Below the pieces are notes generated by a model, which was not told where the DNA came from, made no database searches, and saw only the letters and a program-made list of their open reading frames with translations. From Eucommia ulmoides (lineage: Eukaryota; Streptophyta; Magnoliopsida; Garryales; Eucommiaceae), in contig CM028326.1 of assembly GCA_016647705.1 (NCBI GenBank), positions 5,518,001 to 5,582,000 on the forward strand: DNA of 64,000 bases. The letters run 5' to 3'. Made by a program: the position numbers and the translations under genes. The stretch's first letter is position 1, and every line of letters starts with the position of its first letter. Positions 1 to 12,655 of the stretch are shown here, piece after piece.

Positions 1-610
1 ATATATTAATATATGTTGTTAATATAATTGGTTTGATTTTTATATTGGAAAATTGGGACTTCAATTATAACTGGCAATTAGATGTTTAAATTATGAATTA
101 GAAAGTACTAGTTCCTACTGGATTTTAAATGGGAAATATTCTTCTAATTTGAACTATTAATTAACCGTCGTCGGCATAATTAAAAATATATTGAATTTTA
201 TAGATAATAAAAATCGGTGTCGGTTATTCAAAATCTATAAATATTGGAATTTATTAAATATCCGGTTTTTAAATAACAAATTATTAAATTGGAAGTTTTG
301 GCGCCGTTTTGCGAAAGTGAAAGTAAATTATTATAGAACAAATTGGGTCGCCATGTTTTGAACAAATCCGCAGATTAACTCGAAATGCAACGTTGGATTA
401 ATTGGTGATATTTAAATGGTGATTATTATATTAAACGCATTTCCCGTCATAAAATCGGCAATTAAAATTATCGCTATGATTTTATAAAAATTTACCGAAT
501 TTTGTAGTGTCAAAGAAGTTGACTAGTCGGATAGTTGCTTTTAGGCTTAGGATTTTCTCTATAGGAGAAACCTTAGTCCCGTCTCTGGGAAACTAGGACG
601 GGGCGTCACA
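1..610 (-). mobile_element. End of an LTR from an unidentified retrotransposon
   Basis: AT-rich sequence ends at 610 with ...GGGGCGTCACA. On the minus strand this reads TGTGACGCCCCGTCC, a start typical of chromovirus LTRs. Directly after it, at 611, the LTR tail of the neighbouring Tekay-type element begins in mid-sequence. This suggests the element was inserted into that LTR. The other end and any target duplication lie outside the window, so the family is inferred from one terminus only. Confidence 0.4.
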
Positions 611-887
611 TAAATTGCACTTTCCTCCCCCTAACTTCTTTCAATCCTTATTTTAATCAATTTCAACTTTTGGAAGTTTCTAAAATCATAATTTCATCCC
701 TAATATTTTCAAAATTTGATTTTAATTATCAATTTGATATCTCAAGTTTAAATTTATTGTTTCTAAATTTGCCAATTTGACCCCTAAATATTTGATTTAA
801 ATTTTAATTAATTCAATTTCACCCCGAAATTTTCCATGCTTTAGCATGCTATTATTAATGACGTACTTGCTAAATCGGAGTCTTACA
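611..887 (-). mobile_element. 3' LTR fragment of Tekay-type element RT1
   Basis: This 277-bp stretch is closely similar to 6964-7237, the matching end of the next LTR. It ends in TCTTACA, so on the minus strand the LTR starts TGTAAGA. It is followed at 888-900 by the complement of a polypurine tract (AGGAGGGAAGAGT on minus). That is the normal order for the 3' LTR of a minus-strand Ty3/gypsy element. The rest of the LTR has been displaced by the element at 1-610. Confidence 0.7.
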
Positions 888-2698
888 ACTCTTCCCTCCT
901 AAAAGAAATTTCGTCCCGAAATTTTTGTCAGGCTACTAATACAATAAAGTCACATCACAAGGTTATATTTATCTCATGTGATTCTAGAACAACTGTTTCC
1001 TATGTAGAGTCCCATAATCACAAGTCGCCCAAAATTTATAACCAATAGTTTTCATCAAATCATATCCACCCATTGCAACATTTTTATTTGCAGTGGTCAA
1101 TATTATATCCAATACCCAACAAATAGGGTGCACTTGGTCGGTTACACTTAACACAGATAACTAACTGTCAAAGAATCTCGTGTTTTTAACTACTTCTGTT
1201 GCGTTACTCTGATAAAAGAAACAATCAAGAACAACATATATGCTTAAAATGTCACGGTAATCTCAGTTGATTGGGCCTATCTCATTCTAACAATAATTTT
1301 TTTTTTCCATAACCAACACTTATCCATTCAACATTTAAACCAACGATACTCACCACCAATCTCATATGCACGGATAGCGTAAAAATCCTCAATCTCAGTA
1401 TTAACATCAGATCTTCAATACTCTTATAAAAATTCTATAAATATTACCATAATCCAATCGTTAACTAATAATTTTTTTTTTACAATATACCAACTATGTA
1501 GATACGTATCAAAATACTATGAATAGGTCATCTATAAGAATTCTCTTCTTACCTCCATATTTAATCAAGTTTCTGGCAAGGCCACGCGCTTCAATTACGT
1601 TTAACTCCACTTAAGGATAATTCAAATGATCCTTTTTCATACACCGCTTTATACGATGCCACTTTGATTGCCAAAAATGTATATATTATTTTAAACAAAT
1701 TGCATCAGTGTCACGTAATTAGTTTCACTATCAGAAAATTCCAAAATGCAACTCTTCAACATATCCTCTAATATCTGAATCGCACTTCTCAATTGGTCAT
1801 TAGTCTACAAATAAAACAAGGTACCAATTTCAACTAGGCACCCAAAGCTGTATGGAAACCCAATCAGAATGTCAAAATAAATATCATATCTCGGTACTAC
1901 AATATCTCTTATACAGTTTCTTCGATGGAGAATTTTTTTATTTTATTTTATTTTTTATTTTTATTTTATTTTATTTAGTTATTATTATTTTTTATTTTTA
2001 TTTTTTTTTACCTGAAATTTGCAAATTTTCTACCCGACTTCCAATGTTTACAACATGTCGATTTTTTTCAATTTTAGCCAACGCCTCTGCATAACCTTCT
2101 CTACTCTCGACTGAAACGCTGTTTTTACCATGTCACTAACTCTAACTTCCAACTGATGCCATACCAATCGAAAATCTATTTGGGAAAATACCCTGGTCTT
2201 CCGCAGTTGATTAGAGTAACCATCAATTTTAATCGATGAGTTACCAACACCGGGGCTTCATGGAGAGAAACACCAGATCTGAGTTAATCAGGAGTTAACA
2301 GTCTAATTTATTGTAACCACCCGGTTTCCTAGGGCCGTCACACCGCTTCTCCTATAGTGACTTATAAAACTAACTCACTCGAATTCCCCATACTCAATAA
2401 ATTGCAATCACTCTTCTACTTCAAATTAATCCACTTATCCATTTATTTTTTTATTTTATTTTTTATTATTATTTTTTTTTTAACTGGTATCTTATCCCAA
2501 CTTTATTCGACAATTACATTAGACCGGTGCCTCCTGTAACCGAACAATCGCGTCAATATACACTTGGCATATGTATCAAGAATCCCATTTCCATTCTGGA
2601 ATAGATAAAGATTATAATAACCTACCTGAATAATAATGCTCAACCTTAATTTTTGCTAACATATAAGACCCCTAATTACCAATTTTATTATTTTATTA

Positions 2699-2733
<35 letters not shown>

Positions 2734-4294
2734 TTGCGATTTCTTATTCTCCCCAAACTACCAATAATTTTATTCAATTTCGATACAATTTGATATCACC
2801 GGGGTGCATTATGTATATTAAACGATGTACTTATTTTAAGGTCTCTTTTGTTGAATGGCATCATTAGAAACACACAGACTATTTCCAATCATCAAGACTT
2901 CATTATTATTTCTGATACGATTACCAGCTCTACGACCATTTTCCACTTTATCTCTAATCTTTCTCAACTGGATATCCAACTTCTACGTTTCTACCTCACA
3001 ATCGATCAATGTCGGTTCCAAAAATCAAACTCTCAAACAGCGCTACCACCTGACCAAACACCCACTACACTTACAAGGGTCTTGACTCAACACATAAATT
3101 AGTACACAACCAAACTTGCCAATTTCCAACTCAAGAATCCCTTACAACACTAGCCTTTTCCTAAATACTAATGGATGGTCTGACTGTATTTTTTTGTTTT
3201 GTTTTGTTTTTTTTTTTTTTTTTTTTTTACACAACGGTGATCCACCTTAAAGTTCCAACGTTAAAAATTAAAATCCTAATTTTTCACATTTTATCAACAC
3301 AATTATATTTATCCAACTTATTGAGTCGAACGTTCAATTCATTAAACTTATGGAACCTATTTTACAATGACTACGATTATTATTCATGCTTACTGACACC
3401 CCGACAAGTCCTTTCCCTAGCTACTACAATATCCACCGCCCAAAACTGGTACTGACTGGTGCCTAGCACCTGCGTAAAATATTCTGATATCCTTTCTTTA
3501 ACACCTTTCTAATCTTCTGAGCCAACTATTAAAGTGACCAGAGTAATGATTACATCTTTTCCCAAAATATAAACTTTGATTCATCCCAGATTGGAAAAGT
3601 AACTTCGTTTTGAAACAATCCACCGACAACTCTATATTAATCATACGAAACGAACTATATTTATACGCACCTACTATCATCACCAACCCACAATTCTCGG
3701 CTACTTTCTATAGATCAATCTCTATTACTTCTGTTATGTTTACTAGTTCCACAGACTGCTACTATATCTGCCCGTCAACTTAGAATGTACCACCAAGTTA
3801 AATTCTTTTTTAATATCGCCACAGTTTTCTCACATCTTTACTTTCAACTAATATGAACTCTCCTTTTGTTTTCACAATCTGGTTTTCATAATCTGACTTA
3901 AATGTGTTCTGCTATACTATCGAGTATTTTAACAACTAACATATTAAGTGCTACTAATAGTTCTCAACATTAAAGAATACGTATATGGTTGTTTTTCATA
4001 GTACTCCCACAATCGCGATCCACCCATTACCATTATTATCAACCTAGCATCCCTCGAATCCATCGTCTGGCATTATCACCATTTGGTCGCATCACTACTT
4101 GCCAACAAGACAACCAACCATGCATGATGCCAATGCACCAACTAATTTAATGAAATAATTAACACTCATGTACCGAACTAACTTATTGACACCCTATCTC
4201 ATGTCCTCTACTGACTGGACGACCGGCACGTCCTCCAATCTCATGGTCTTTTACTGACACAACCACCGACAAGTCTACAGAACCTATAACCTAG
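888..4294 (-). pseudogene. Degenerate internal region of RT1 (Ty3/gypsy, Tekay-like)
   Basis: No intact reading frame remains. Blocks can be matched to the better preserved relatives in this window: integrase-like DNA near 1780-1870 (parallels 32110-32220), a reverse-transcriptase scrap at 2125-2245 (parallels 8510-8615), the linker before integrase at 2850-3010 (parallels 7310-7475), and a protease-like block at 3500-3730 (parallels 9000-9320). The RT scrap lies between two integrase-side blocks, so the order is not that of a simple element. A second LTR-like terminus, TGTGACGGCCC on minus, ends at 2342. RT and RNase H are otherwise missing. Confidence 0.65.
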
Positions 4295-4306
4295 ACTCTG
4301 ATACCA
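4295..4306 (-). other. Primer binding site of RT1 (initiator tRNA-Met type)
   Basis: The minus strand reads TGGTATCAGAGT, one base from the standard TGGTATCAGAGC that pairs with the 3' end of tRNA-iMet. It lies four bases inside the LTR that begins at 4311. This orients the element on the minus strand. Confidence 0.8.
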
Positions 4307-4989
4307 CAATTGTCACACTTCACCCGGGACTCCCGTCACCGTGGGGCCTGCATGACGTCGACATAACATCACCTAACTGACTAGACAACCACAATATGAC
4401 AATATACAAACAAATTATCTATACAACATACACATAACTCCAACTGATAGGGACACATTGTCCCAAATATAAGAACAACCAAACGAATCCCATGAATCTC
4501 ACTTAGATTCATCTTTTACACCTTGCCTCGTAATTTTTCTCAAATGACTCCATCGCATGACTCGCATAACTCTATTTAGCGCCAGTAGGGGACCGACCGA
4601 CTCCTAACTATTTCACTTGCGAGGGTAGTGCCTTTTTAGTAAAAATATTTTGTAATAATAAATCATTCTACAACATCTAAATGGATCAAGCGTAAGGTAT
4701 AAAAACAGCCCGTAACTAGTAAAATTCTCCATAATATAAGCAGTGAAAATAAAGTAATAAATATAAGTTCCATTCCAACCCATCTTAGTAAAATAATACC
4801 AATCACCATAATAAATAATAAATCACCCAATATAAGTAAAACATCACATCTCAAACACACATCTCAAACCACCACAACACACACTGGCTAGCCATAGTGA
4901 TCGTTTTAAACTCACGATCAGGAGTTGCAACGGTACCGTAACATCCGTAGGAATGCCTTCCTACTAAATATCCATACCCTTTTTGAGGA

Positions 4990-5212
4990 GAACTATAATC
5001 CACATCCCATGTGAAGAATCCACACCCCTTACGGGGAGAAATAAAATCCACACCCTTTTCGGGGAGAACAACTATGGTATCGTCAAAATCATCAGTATAG
5101 TTAAAAATCCACATCCTTTATGGGAAGAAATATATTTTCACTCCATATCATCAAAAATCCACACCCCTTATGGGGAGAATATAAGTCACACCCCTTTCGG
5201 GGAGAATTTTCA
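4990..5212. repeat. Diverged 20-25 bp minisatellite in the RT1/RT2 LTR
   Basis: Six or so irregular units of the form AATCCACACCCCTTA(T/C)GGGGAG. Each contains a small inverted repeat (CCCC...GGGG). It is the same family as the clean array at 10741-10884. Confidence 0.7.
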
Positions 5213-6084
5213 AAATCACGTTTTTCATTCTCATTTTTAAAAGTACCACCCATTTCAATAAAACCCATTTTTCCACCTTTATACCACCGATTTCAATAAA
5301 AATCATTTCTCCCACCTTAATTTTTAGAAAACCAATTCTTAGAAAACCAGTTACTTTCCACTCTCTTTTAGAAACCAACACAATACCCCGAAAATTCATT
5401 TTATCAACTTACCCAAATACCTGCTTAATCCATATAATTTATAAAATCGTACAGTTTAAGTAAACCAATATTTCATCATACATGTATATATATAAAAATA
5501 GTTTGGTAAGAAGACAGTACACTCACCGGATGCTTCGCTCCCAAAAACTTTTACCGACTATTCTCTAAAGCGCTCCGGTGTCTGCGAACCAATTAGTGAC
5601 AGGACCTAAATTAATATTTTAGATAAAATAACCTAATCATGCCATACAGACCCTAGGTTCCGTAATTTCCTATTCCTCAATTATTTTATTATAAAGGATA
5701 TTTATTTTGTCCATCTCGTCTCCTTTATATTTATTGTACCAATTTATTTAGATTTGCGATTATTAACATATTATTATGATTACAAGGATTACTGTTACGA
5801 TTGCGAAACCGTTAATGCTAATAATTTAATTTAACGAAAATAATAATCGATTTAGATTTTTTCTGCTCCGAAATCGTTACTATTTTATGTATACGTTATT
5901 AAAATTAATTAATTGTTACGAAATTATTATAATTTCAGGAATTGTAACGCTAAATAAAATTTAATTTAACGAAAATTAATAATTGATTGAAATTCACCTG
6001 TTTCCGAATCGTTTGGTGGCCACGAGATGGGTTTTGGATTTTCCTGGGGTGGTTTTTGCAAATCCCCCATTTTTTTCCTTTCCA

Positions 6085-6117
<33 letters not shown>

Positions 6118-6711
6118 CTGTTTGAAAACTCGTTGCCGCCGACCCTGCTCCGATCAAGCCCATTCCTATTCACTTCCTCTGCTGACCGGCCAAACGACAC
6201 CTCGCACACCCAAACACACGAGGAACGACGGCCACGCATAAACCACTGTTGGAACGAATAGCAACCCCATCGAACAAACACTTCCACGCTGAACCGCTCA
6301 CACCGCCGGCGAACGGAATACACCTGACTGAGCTTATCAGATCAGTAGATGCACAAACCTCCCCTGCCGATCGTAAATACCCACAAAGGACGACGGCCAT
6401 ACCGCCAACCAGAAATGGAAAACACACACATACCCTGCACAACACTGCCACCGTTGGACGAACAGGAAACACACACATGTACGCTGACGAACACCCACAG
6501 CAGTATCCACGCTCCAAAACACACATTCACCACATAACAGTTTAATAGAACAGTGACCACACACACCCAGACGCCACACGCAACCCACCGCTGGTGAACC
6601 CCATATGATCGGCGCTAGAACAATCACCGGCGAGTCTCTCTCTCTCTTCCTCTGGATTTCTCTCTTCGGTTTTAGACTTTTCTTGGGAGATTTTTTATCA
6701 TTAATCTATGC

Positions 6712-6714
<3 letters not shown>

Positions 6715-6790
<76 letters not shown>
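6715..6790. repeat. (CA)n followed by (TA)n microsatellite
   Basis: About 27 CA repeats run directly into about 11 TA repeats. A second TA tract lies at about 6890-6936. Both are inside the LTR, so they are unlikely to be single-locus without flanking unique sequence. Confidence 0.9.
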
Positions 6791-6885
6791 GCATGGAACT
6801 AGTGGATTGAGGCTTGATCGTTCGATTGCCACGTCTCCCGTATCACTCTGCTCCATCTCCGGCTTTCCACTGTGCACACACTCAC

Positions 6886-6942
<57 letters not shown>

Positions 6943-7237
6943 TATTAAAATAAACTTTAGTTAAATTGCACTTTCCTCTCCCTAACTTATTTCAATCCTT
7001 ATTTTAATCAATTTCAACTTTTGAAAATTTCTAAAATCATAATTTCATCCCTAATATTTTCAAATTTTGATTTTAATTATCAATTTGAATCTCAAGTTTA
7101 AATTTATTGTTTCTAAATTTTCCAATTTGACCTCTAAATATTTGATTCAAATTTTAATTAATCTAAGTTCACCCCGAATTTTTTCATGCTCTAGCATGCT
7201 ATTATTAATGATGTACTTGCTAAGTCGGGGTCTTACA

Positions 7238-9325
7238 CCAATACATTTTGATACTGCCTGAGTGTATTTCGTATACTGAACTATGCGCTTCCTCCAAGAT
7301 ATCCTTCTTCAGGTTGGCATCATACGGTATACACAATCTATTTCCAATCATCAAAGCCTTATCGTTATCCCTGACACGATAGTTAGTTCTGTGACCTCTC
7401 TTACATCATCTCTGAGCTTCCCCAATTGGGCATCCGACTTCTATGCTTCAATAATACGGTCGATTAATATCGGCCTTAAAGTCAAAGTCGCAAACAATAC
7501 TGCCATCTGAACTCGCAAAGATCTCAACTCAACATACAGATTAGTATGAATAATTTGAATGTGTGCGATCGAACCCGCCGATTTCTGACTCAACGCATCC
7601 GCTACAACATTAGCCTTCCCTAGATGATAGTGGATGGTGCAATCATAGTCTTTGATAAATTCTATCCAACACATCAGTTTTAGAGTTAGCTCCTTTTGAG
7701 TAAACAAATACTTCAAACTATGGTGGTCGGTGTATATTTCACAAGTCTCGCCATACAGGTAGTGCCTCCAAATTTTCAGAGCGAACATAATCGTTGTCAG
7801 CTCCAAATTATGTGTCGGGTAATTACGCTCGTGGTTCTTCAATTGCCGAGATGCATATGCGATTATGTGACCATACTTCAACAGAACACATCCTAGCCCT
7901 TGGTGTGACACGTCGCTATAAATCACAAAACTACCACTTTCTGTTGGGAGAGACAGTATTGGCGCCGATATCAACCTTCTTTTCAGCTCTTGGAAACTCC
8001 GCTCACATTTATCAGTCCACTCAAACTTAGACTCTTTGCAGGTCAATCGGGTCAACGGGGCAGCTATAACGAAAAATCCATGCACAAACCCTCGATAGTA
8101 ACCCACCAATCCTAAAATGCTTCGAACTTCAGTCACATTTTTCGATCTTTCCCATTGGACAACAACTTAAACTTTCTTTGGGACCATCTGAATACCATCT
8201 CCTGAGATAACATGTCCTAAAAATACCACATGATCTAACCAAAATTCACATTTACTGAATTTCGCATACAACCGCTTCTCCCGCAACGTTTGCAACACAA
8301 CCTGGAGATGTTCTGCATGCTCTTCTCTACTTTGGGAATATATCAATAAATCGTCAATGAACACGATAATAAATTGATCTAGATAAGGTTGGAAGATCCG
8401 ATTCATAAAATCCATAAAAGCAGTAGAGACATTTGTCAATCCGAATGGCAAAACCAGAAATTCATAATGTCCATATCTCGTACGGAACGTCGTTTTCGTC
8501 ACATCACTGTCTCTGACTTTCAATTGGTGATACCCCGATCGAAGATCTATTTTGGAAAATACTTTAGCCTTCTGTAGTTGGTCGAACAAATCATCAATTA
8601 TAGGCAACGGATATTTGTTACGAATCGTCACCCTATTCAGCTGCCGATAGTCGATACACATTTTCAATGTGCCATCACTCTTCTTCACAAACAACATTGG
8701 GGCTCCCTATGGGAAAACACTGGGTTTGATAAACCCATGGTCGAATAAATCTTGCAATTGAATGTTCAATTCCTTCAACTCGGTAGGCGCCATACGATAG
8801 AGTGGGATTGATATCAGAGCAGTTCCTAAAAGTAACGAAATAGTGAATTCCATCTCCCTATCCATTGACAATCCTGACAAATTTTCTGGAAACACGTCAA
8901 AAAAATCCCTAACCACTAGAACATCTGCCACTGGAACTTCATTCTGCCTGGTGTTAATCACGTGCACAAAGTATCCCTAACATTCCTTCTTTTCATAACT
9001 CCCTAGTCTTCAAGACTGAAATCAAACTGATTGGGGTAATGGTTCTATCCCCCAAAAATATAAACTTTGCCTCGCCTAAGATCCGGAAAGTAATTTCATT
9101 TTTAAAACAATCTACCCTGGCATGCTAACCAGATAGCAAATTCATATCCAGTATCACATCAAAATCGTGAATATTCAGGGGTAATAGATCTACCAATAAT
9201 TTTCTATCACCAACCTGGAACGGACTGTCTGTATACGCGCTATCTATTAACACTGACTCACAGTTCTCAGCTACTTCCCACACATAATTCTCTATTAATT
9301 TCGTTGTATTTACTAATTTCCGCAT
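7238..9325 (-). pseudogene. RT2 pol remnant: protease, reverse transcriptase, RNase H, start of integrase
   Basis: On the minus strand, reading 9325 to 7250: a retropepsin-like stretch ending in the motif FDVILDMNLLSG (family: FDVILGMDWL); the RT N-terminal part with FIKPS (8967-8707); RT with the [17 protein letters not shown] and catalytic FIDDLLIYS motifs (8697-8167); and RNase H with [12 protein letters not shown] and the C-terminal VVADALSQK (8136-7441). Frameshifts or stops separate these at about 8700 and 8150, so it is dead. The order PR-RT-RH and the primer site place it in Ty3/gypsy, Tekay/Del-like. Integrase core and chromodomain are absent: the LTR at 7237 joins directly to sequence just upstream of integrase. 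Confidence 0.85.
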
Positions 9326-9968
9326 AACTTCCGATCTGCCTATCCGCCAACCTGAAACGTATTTGTAAATTGAATCTTTTCAAGAATCATCTATCTCTTG
9401 TCTCTTCCGTTTTCACCAAATCAGGAACAAATCGGGACATAACATCGAATTTAATTTCATACTGCCAAACAGTCAACTTCTCCTGTTTCAAATATATAAA
9501 CTCCTCCTTTAATAAGGTTACAATATTGCCTTAGTATTGCACAGAAAACAGTTTTATACACACCCTTGGATGTTGTTTAATAATCCAACTTAAGTGCGCT
9601 CTGTCACACTATCTATTGTTTTAATAACTAAAATATTAGGTGTTACCTATAGTGAATCTCAACGTCAAGTAATACGAATAGGATTGTTTATCAGTTATAA
9701 TTTAACATTTCCAACTACTAGCACCCCCACAATCGTGATCTACCCATTACCACTACCAACAACTCTACCCGAACCATCAATTAGCAGTATCACAATTTCG
9801 TCGCACCCACTAATTGCCAACAAGACAAATAATAATACACGATGTCAATGTACTATCTAATGCAATGCAATAACTAATACTCACATGCCGAACCCACCTA
9901 TCGACACTCTATCTCATGGTCCACCACTGGCTCGACAAATTGACATGTTTATAGAACCTATAACCTAG
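9326..9968 (-). mobile_element. RT2 gag region, largely deleted
   Basis: Only about 640 bases separate the protease remnant from the primer binding site. A complete gag needs roughly twice that, and no gag domain or zinc knuckle is readable. The region is TE-derived by position only. Confidence 0.55.
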
Positions 9969-9980
9969 GCTCTGATACCA
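9969..9980 (-). other. Primer binding site of RT2
   Basis: The minus strand reads TGGTATCAGAGC, a perfect match to the usual plant initiator tRNA-Met primer site. It lies four bases from the LTR edge at 9985. Confidence 0.9.
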
Positions 9981-9984
9981 TAAA

Positions 9985-12655
9985 TATCACACCCCACCTC
10001 GGACACCTGTTACCCGGGGCCGGCGTGATGTCGACATGACACCCCCTGAACGACCAACCAACCAGAAAATATATATATAATAACATATGCAGGCATACAA
10101 ACCATACAACTCCTCCCAACTGGGACACATCCGTCCTCCGAATATATGTACAACAAAAATAATATCAACAAAATAATAATATTGAACCTCCCACAAGTTT
10201 GCCTCAGACGGCCCACTCCCAAACGACACTATCGCTGGACTCTACCTAGTGCCAGTAGGGGACCGACTCCTAGCCGCAGTACTTGAAACCAAAAAAATTT
10301 ATCGGTGTACTGTCTTCATAATAAAAACGTTTTGTATGGATCAAGTATAATAATTTAAACACTACATTTCAAAGTAATAATATGAAAATCACGTACCACA
10401 TGGAAACCCAGTTTTCCTATCACAAATGAAATAACCCAGTATATATATTGAAAATATCCAATCCAAACATTTGAAAGTCAACCAACCCGATTATTTTAGA
10501 TTAATCAATCCAAATATTTTTAAACATCCTATCCAAGAAGTGAAAGTCAACCAGTGCAACCAAGCCAATATATAAGTATACACCAATCCATTTAAAAAAT
10601 ATATATATATCCAAACAGTTTATCGTATACTACAATACACCATACCACCTTCCTACTAGCCATAGGATCATTTTAACCTCATGATCGGGAGTTACAACGG
10701 TACCGTACCACCCGTAGGGTTTGCATTCCTTGACGAGTCAATCCACATCCCTTACGGGAAGAAAATCCACATCCCTTATGGGAAGAATATCCACATCTCT
10801 TATGGGAAGAAAATCCACATCCCTTACGGGAAGAACATTCACATCCTTTACGGGAAGAAAATCCATATCCCTTACGGGAAGAAACTATGGCATAGTCGGA
10901 CCAACAAAATCACCCTCTATCTCCAAAACCGATTTAATCCAATATCATTTTCCCACTTTTAGCACCGAAACTACTTGATCCACAAAAGTTCAAAATTTGT
11001 CCATTTTTAAACAAGCACATTTTATACAATTTATATGAAAATAATGGTTTGCATATTTACATAGAAGATAGTACACTCACCTCGTTATCCGCTTTGCAAA
11101 ACTTTCACTGACCACACTCTACTGGAATGCTGGTGTCTGCGAACCTAATAGTGATAGGGCCTAAATTAATATTTTATTCAACATAACCTAATCATGCAAT
11201 GCAGACCCTAAATTTCACGATTTCTCATTCCCCATATTTTTTGACGAAAAATTATTATTTAGTTTATTTCGCTCCGTTAATAATTATTGTACACAATTTA
11301 TTAATATGAACGATCACAAAATTTATTATCTCGGTTACAAAATTTTGATGTTAGTCGTTAAATTTAACAAAAATTAGAATTCGTTTGAAATTTTACCATT
11401 TTACAAATTGTTGAAGTTCTACTGTCTTTCTGTTTCTGGCTCACCGCCACGGTCGTCGCCTCACTGCCGCTGTGACATGCTCATTCCTTTATTTAATCTG
11501 CTTATTGACTCGTCACTGCCTCGGCGATGTGTCCACCACCTCGGCAAACGCTACAGTAGCTCTGTTTCTGCTTCAGTTCAGTGTCTTACCTCTGTGGCGA
11601 TGCAACAACAGTTCTTGCACGTAGAAGCTCACCACCGTGGCGACAGATTTCACTGCTGCGGCGAGAGTCGTCTTCTTCGTCTGCTCCTGCTTTGTTTCAA
11701 ACCAACTGCTTCTCTTTCTCTCCTCACCAGCTCACCGTCCGACTACCCTCAACGATCAAAACACACTCATATACCACTCCGACGTCCCTTCCCCACTCAT
11801 CAGCCCACACCCATGCAAACAACAAACAATCAAGAAACACACACCTGAATCGGGCCGATCACACACCCACCGTCACACACACGCGCGCACACGTTTGAAA
11901 AACACACACACTCACATAAATACACCCCACACATCGTTGCATAGAACCGACGAATGGCACACACATATTCACCATCACATACACGCACGACGGCGACACA
12001 TATACCCACATGCACGCTGGTTCAAAACAGGGGAATACACCCACCGTCGATCAAAACGGCAATGATCACTCCCTTACCCTCCGACGACGAGAAACAGCAA
12101 CCAGAACGCACACAGACAGACAACGAGCAGAGCACACGCGCACACCTATGTCGGAATAGCCCACTGCCGATTGAACCTTCTCCTTTTTTTTCTCTCTCTG
12201 ATTTTCCTTCTTTTCAGGATTGAGATCACGATTTTTTCATGGATCATTTAATTGTATGAATTTTGGTGTTCCTTCTCCACTCCTCCGGTTGCCACGTCGC
12301 TCGTTCCCCTCATCGTTTCTTGATTTTTTTGGTTCATCTCCCCTGAAATTCATATATATATATATATATATCTTTTGTCCAATTACTCTTTCACCCCCTA
12401 CATTTCTTTAAATCTCATTTTTAATCCAATTCACATTTAAGTGTTTCTTTAAATTGTAATTTCACCCCTAAAAATTTTAATTTAGAAATAAATGACAAAT
12501 TTGAATCACAAAGTTTGGAATAAATGTTTCTAAATTTGCAAATTGACCCCTAAACTTTTAATTTGAATGTTAATTGGCACATTTCCACCCCGTATTTTTC
12601 TAAATGCTCTAGAATACAACTGAAATTACGTACGTGCTAAAATTAGGGTCTTACA
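9985..12655 (-). mobile_element. 5' LTR of RT2, about 2.67 kb
   Basis: It is bounded by the PBS on the left and by TCTTACA at 12655 on the right (TGTAAGAC on minus). It has the same layout as 4311-7237: the conserved block near 10660-10715, the palindromic minisatellite at 10741-10884, a C/A-rich stretch at 11750-12150, a short (TA)n at 12350-12371, and the conserved terminal 250 bases. The last base of the left terminus is TA rather than TG, a single change. Confidence 0.8.
10741..10884. repeat. 24-bp palindromic minisatellite, 6 units
   Basis: Six copies, exactly 24 bases apart (10741, 10765, 10789, 10813, 10837, 10861), of a unit like ATCCACATCCCTTACGGGAA. Each holds the inverted repeat TCCC-TTAC-GGGA. 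The array sits inside the LTR and makes the artificial repetitive reading frames there. The repeat is absent from the corresponding place in the LTR at 28792. Confidence 0.9.

Larger units (their letters stand above)
4311..7237 (-). mobile_element. LTR shared by RT1 (5') and RT2 (3'), about 2.9 kb
   Basis: On the minus strand it starts TGTAAGAC and ends GTGTGACA. It is the 5' LTR of RT1, because the PBS is just inside at 4295. It also sits where the 3' LTR of RT2 should be. It carries a conserved block near 4895-4945, shared with the LTRs at 9985 and 28792, followed by diverged copies of a palindromic minisatellite (4990-5210). It also has a 31-base T run (6087-6117), a (CA)n tract of about 27 repeats (6715-6768), and two (TA)n tracts (6769-6790, about 6890-6936). 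The CA and TA tracts account for the low-complexity reading frames here. Confidence 0.75.

Noticed and set aside
4295..4306. tRNA genes at the primer sites
   Set aside because: Only 12-18 bases match tRNA. There is no cloverleaf; they are retroelement primer binding sites.
5983..6323. Overlapping frames on both strands with poly-Phe or poly-Lys
   Set aside because: Produced by a 31-base T run inside an LTR.
6605..6953. Frames with Thr-His and Ile-Tyr repeats
   Set aside because: Translation of (CA)n and (TA)n microsatellites.
10741..10884. CRISPR-like array
   Set aside because: Repeats are directly tandem with no spacers, lie in a plant retrotransposon LTR, and have no cas genes nearby.
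10681..10978. Repetitive proteins with IHIPYGKK or TSLTGRKS units
   Set aside because: Translation of the 24-bp LTR minisatellite in two frames.
11408..12223. Long overlapping frames on plus in the RT2 LTR
   Set aside because: C/A-rich LTR sequence. The same position in the sister LTRs has different frames, and no domain is visible.
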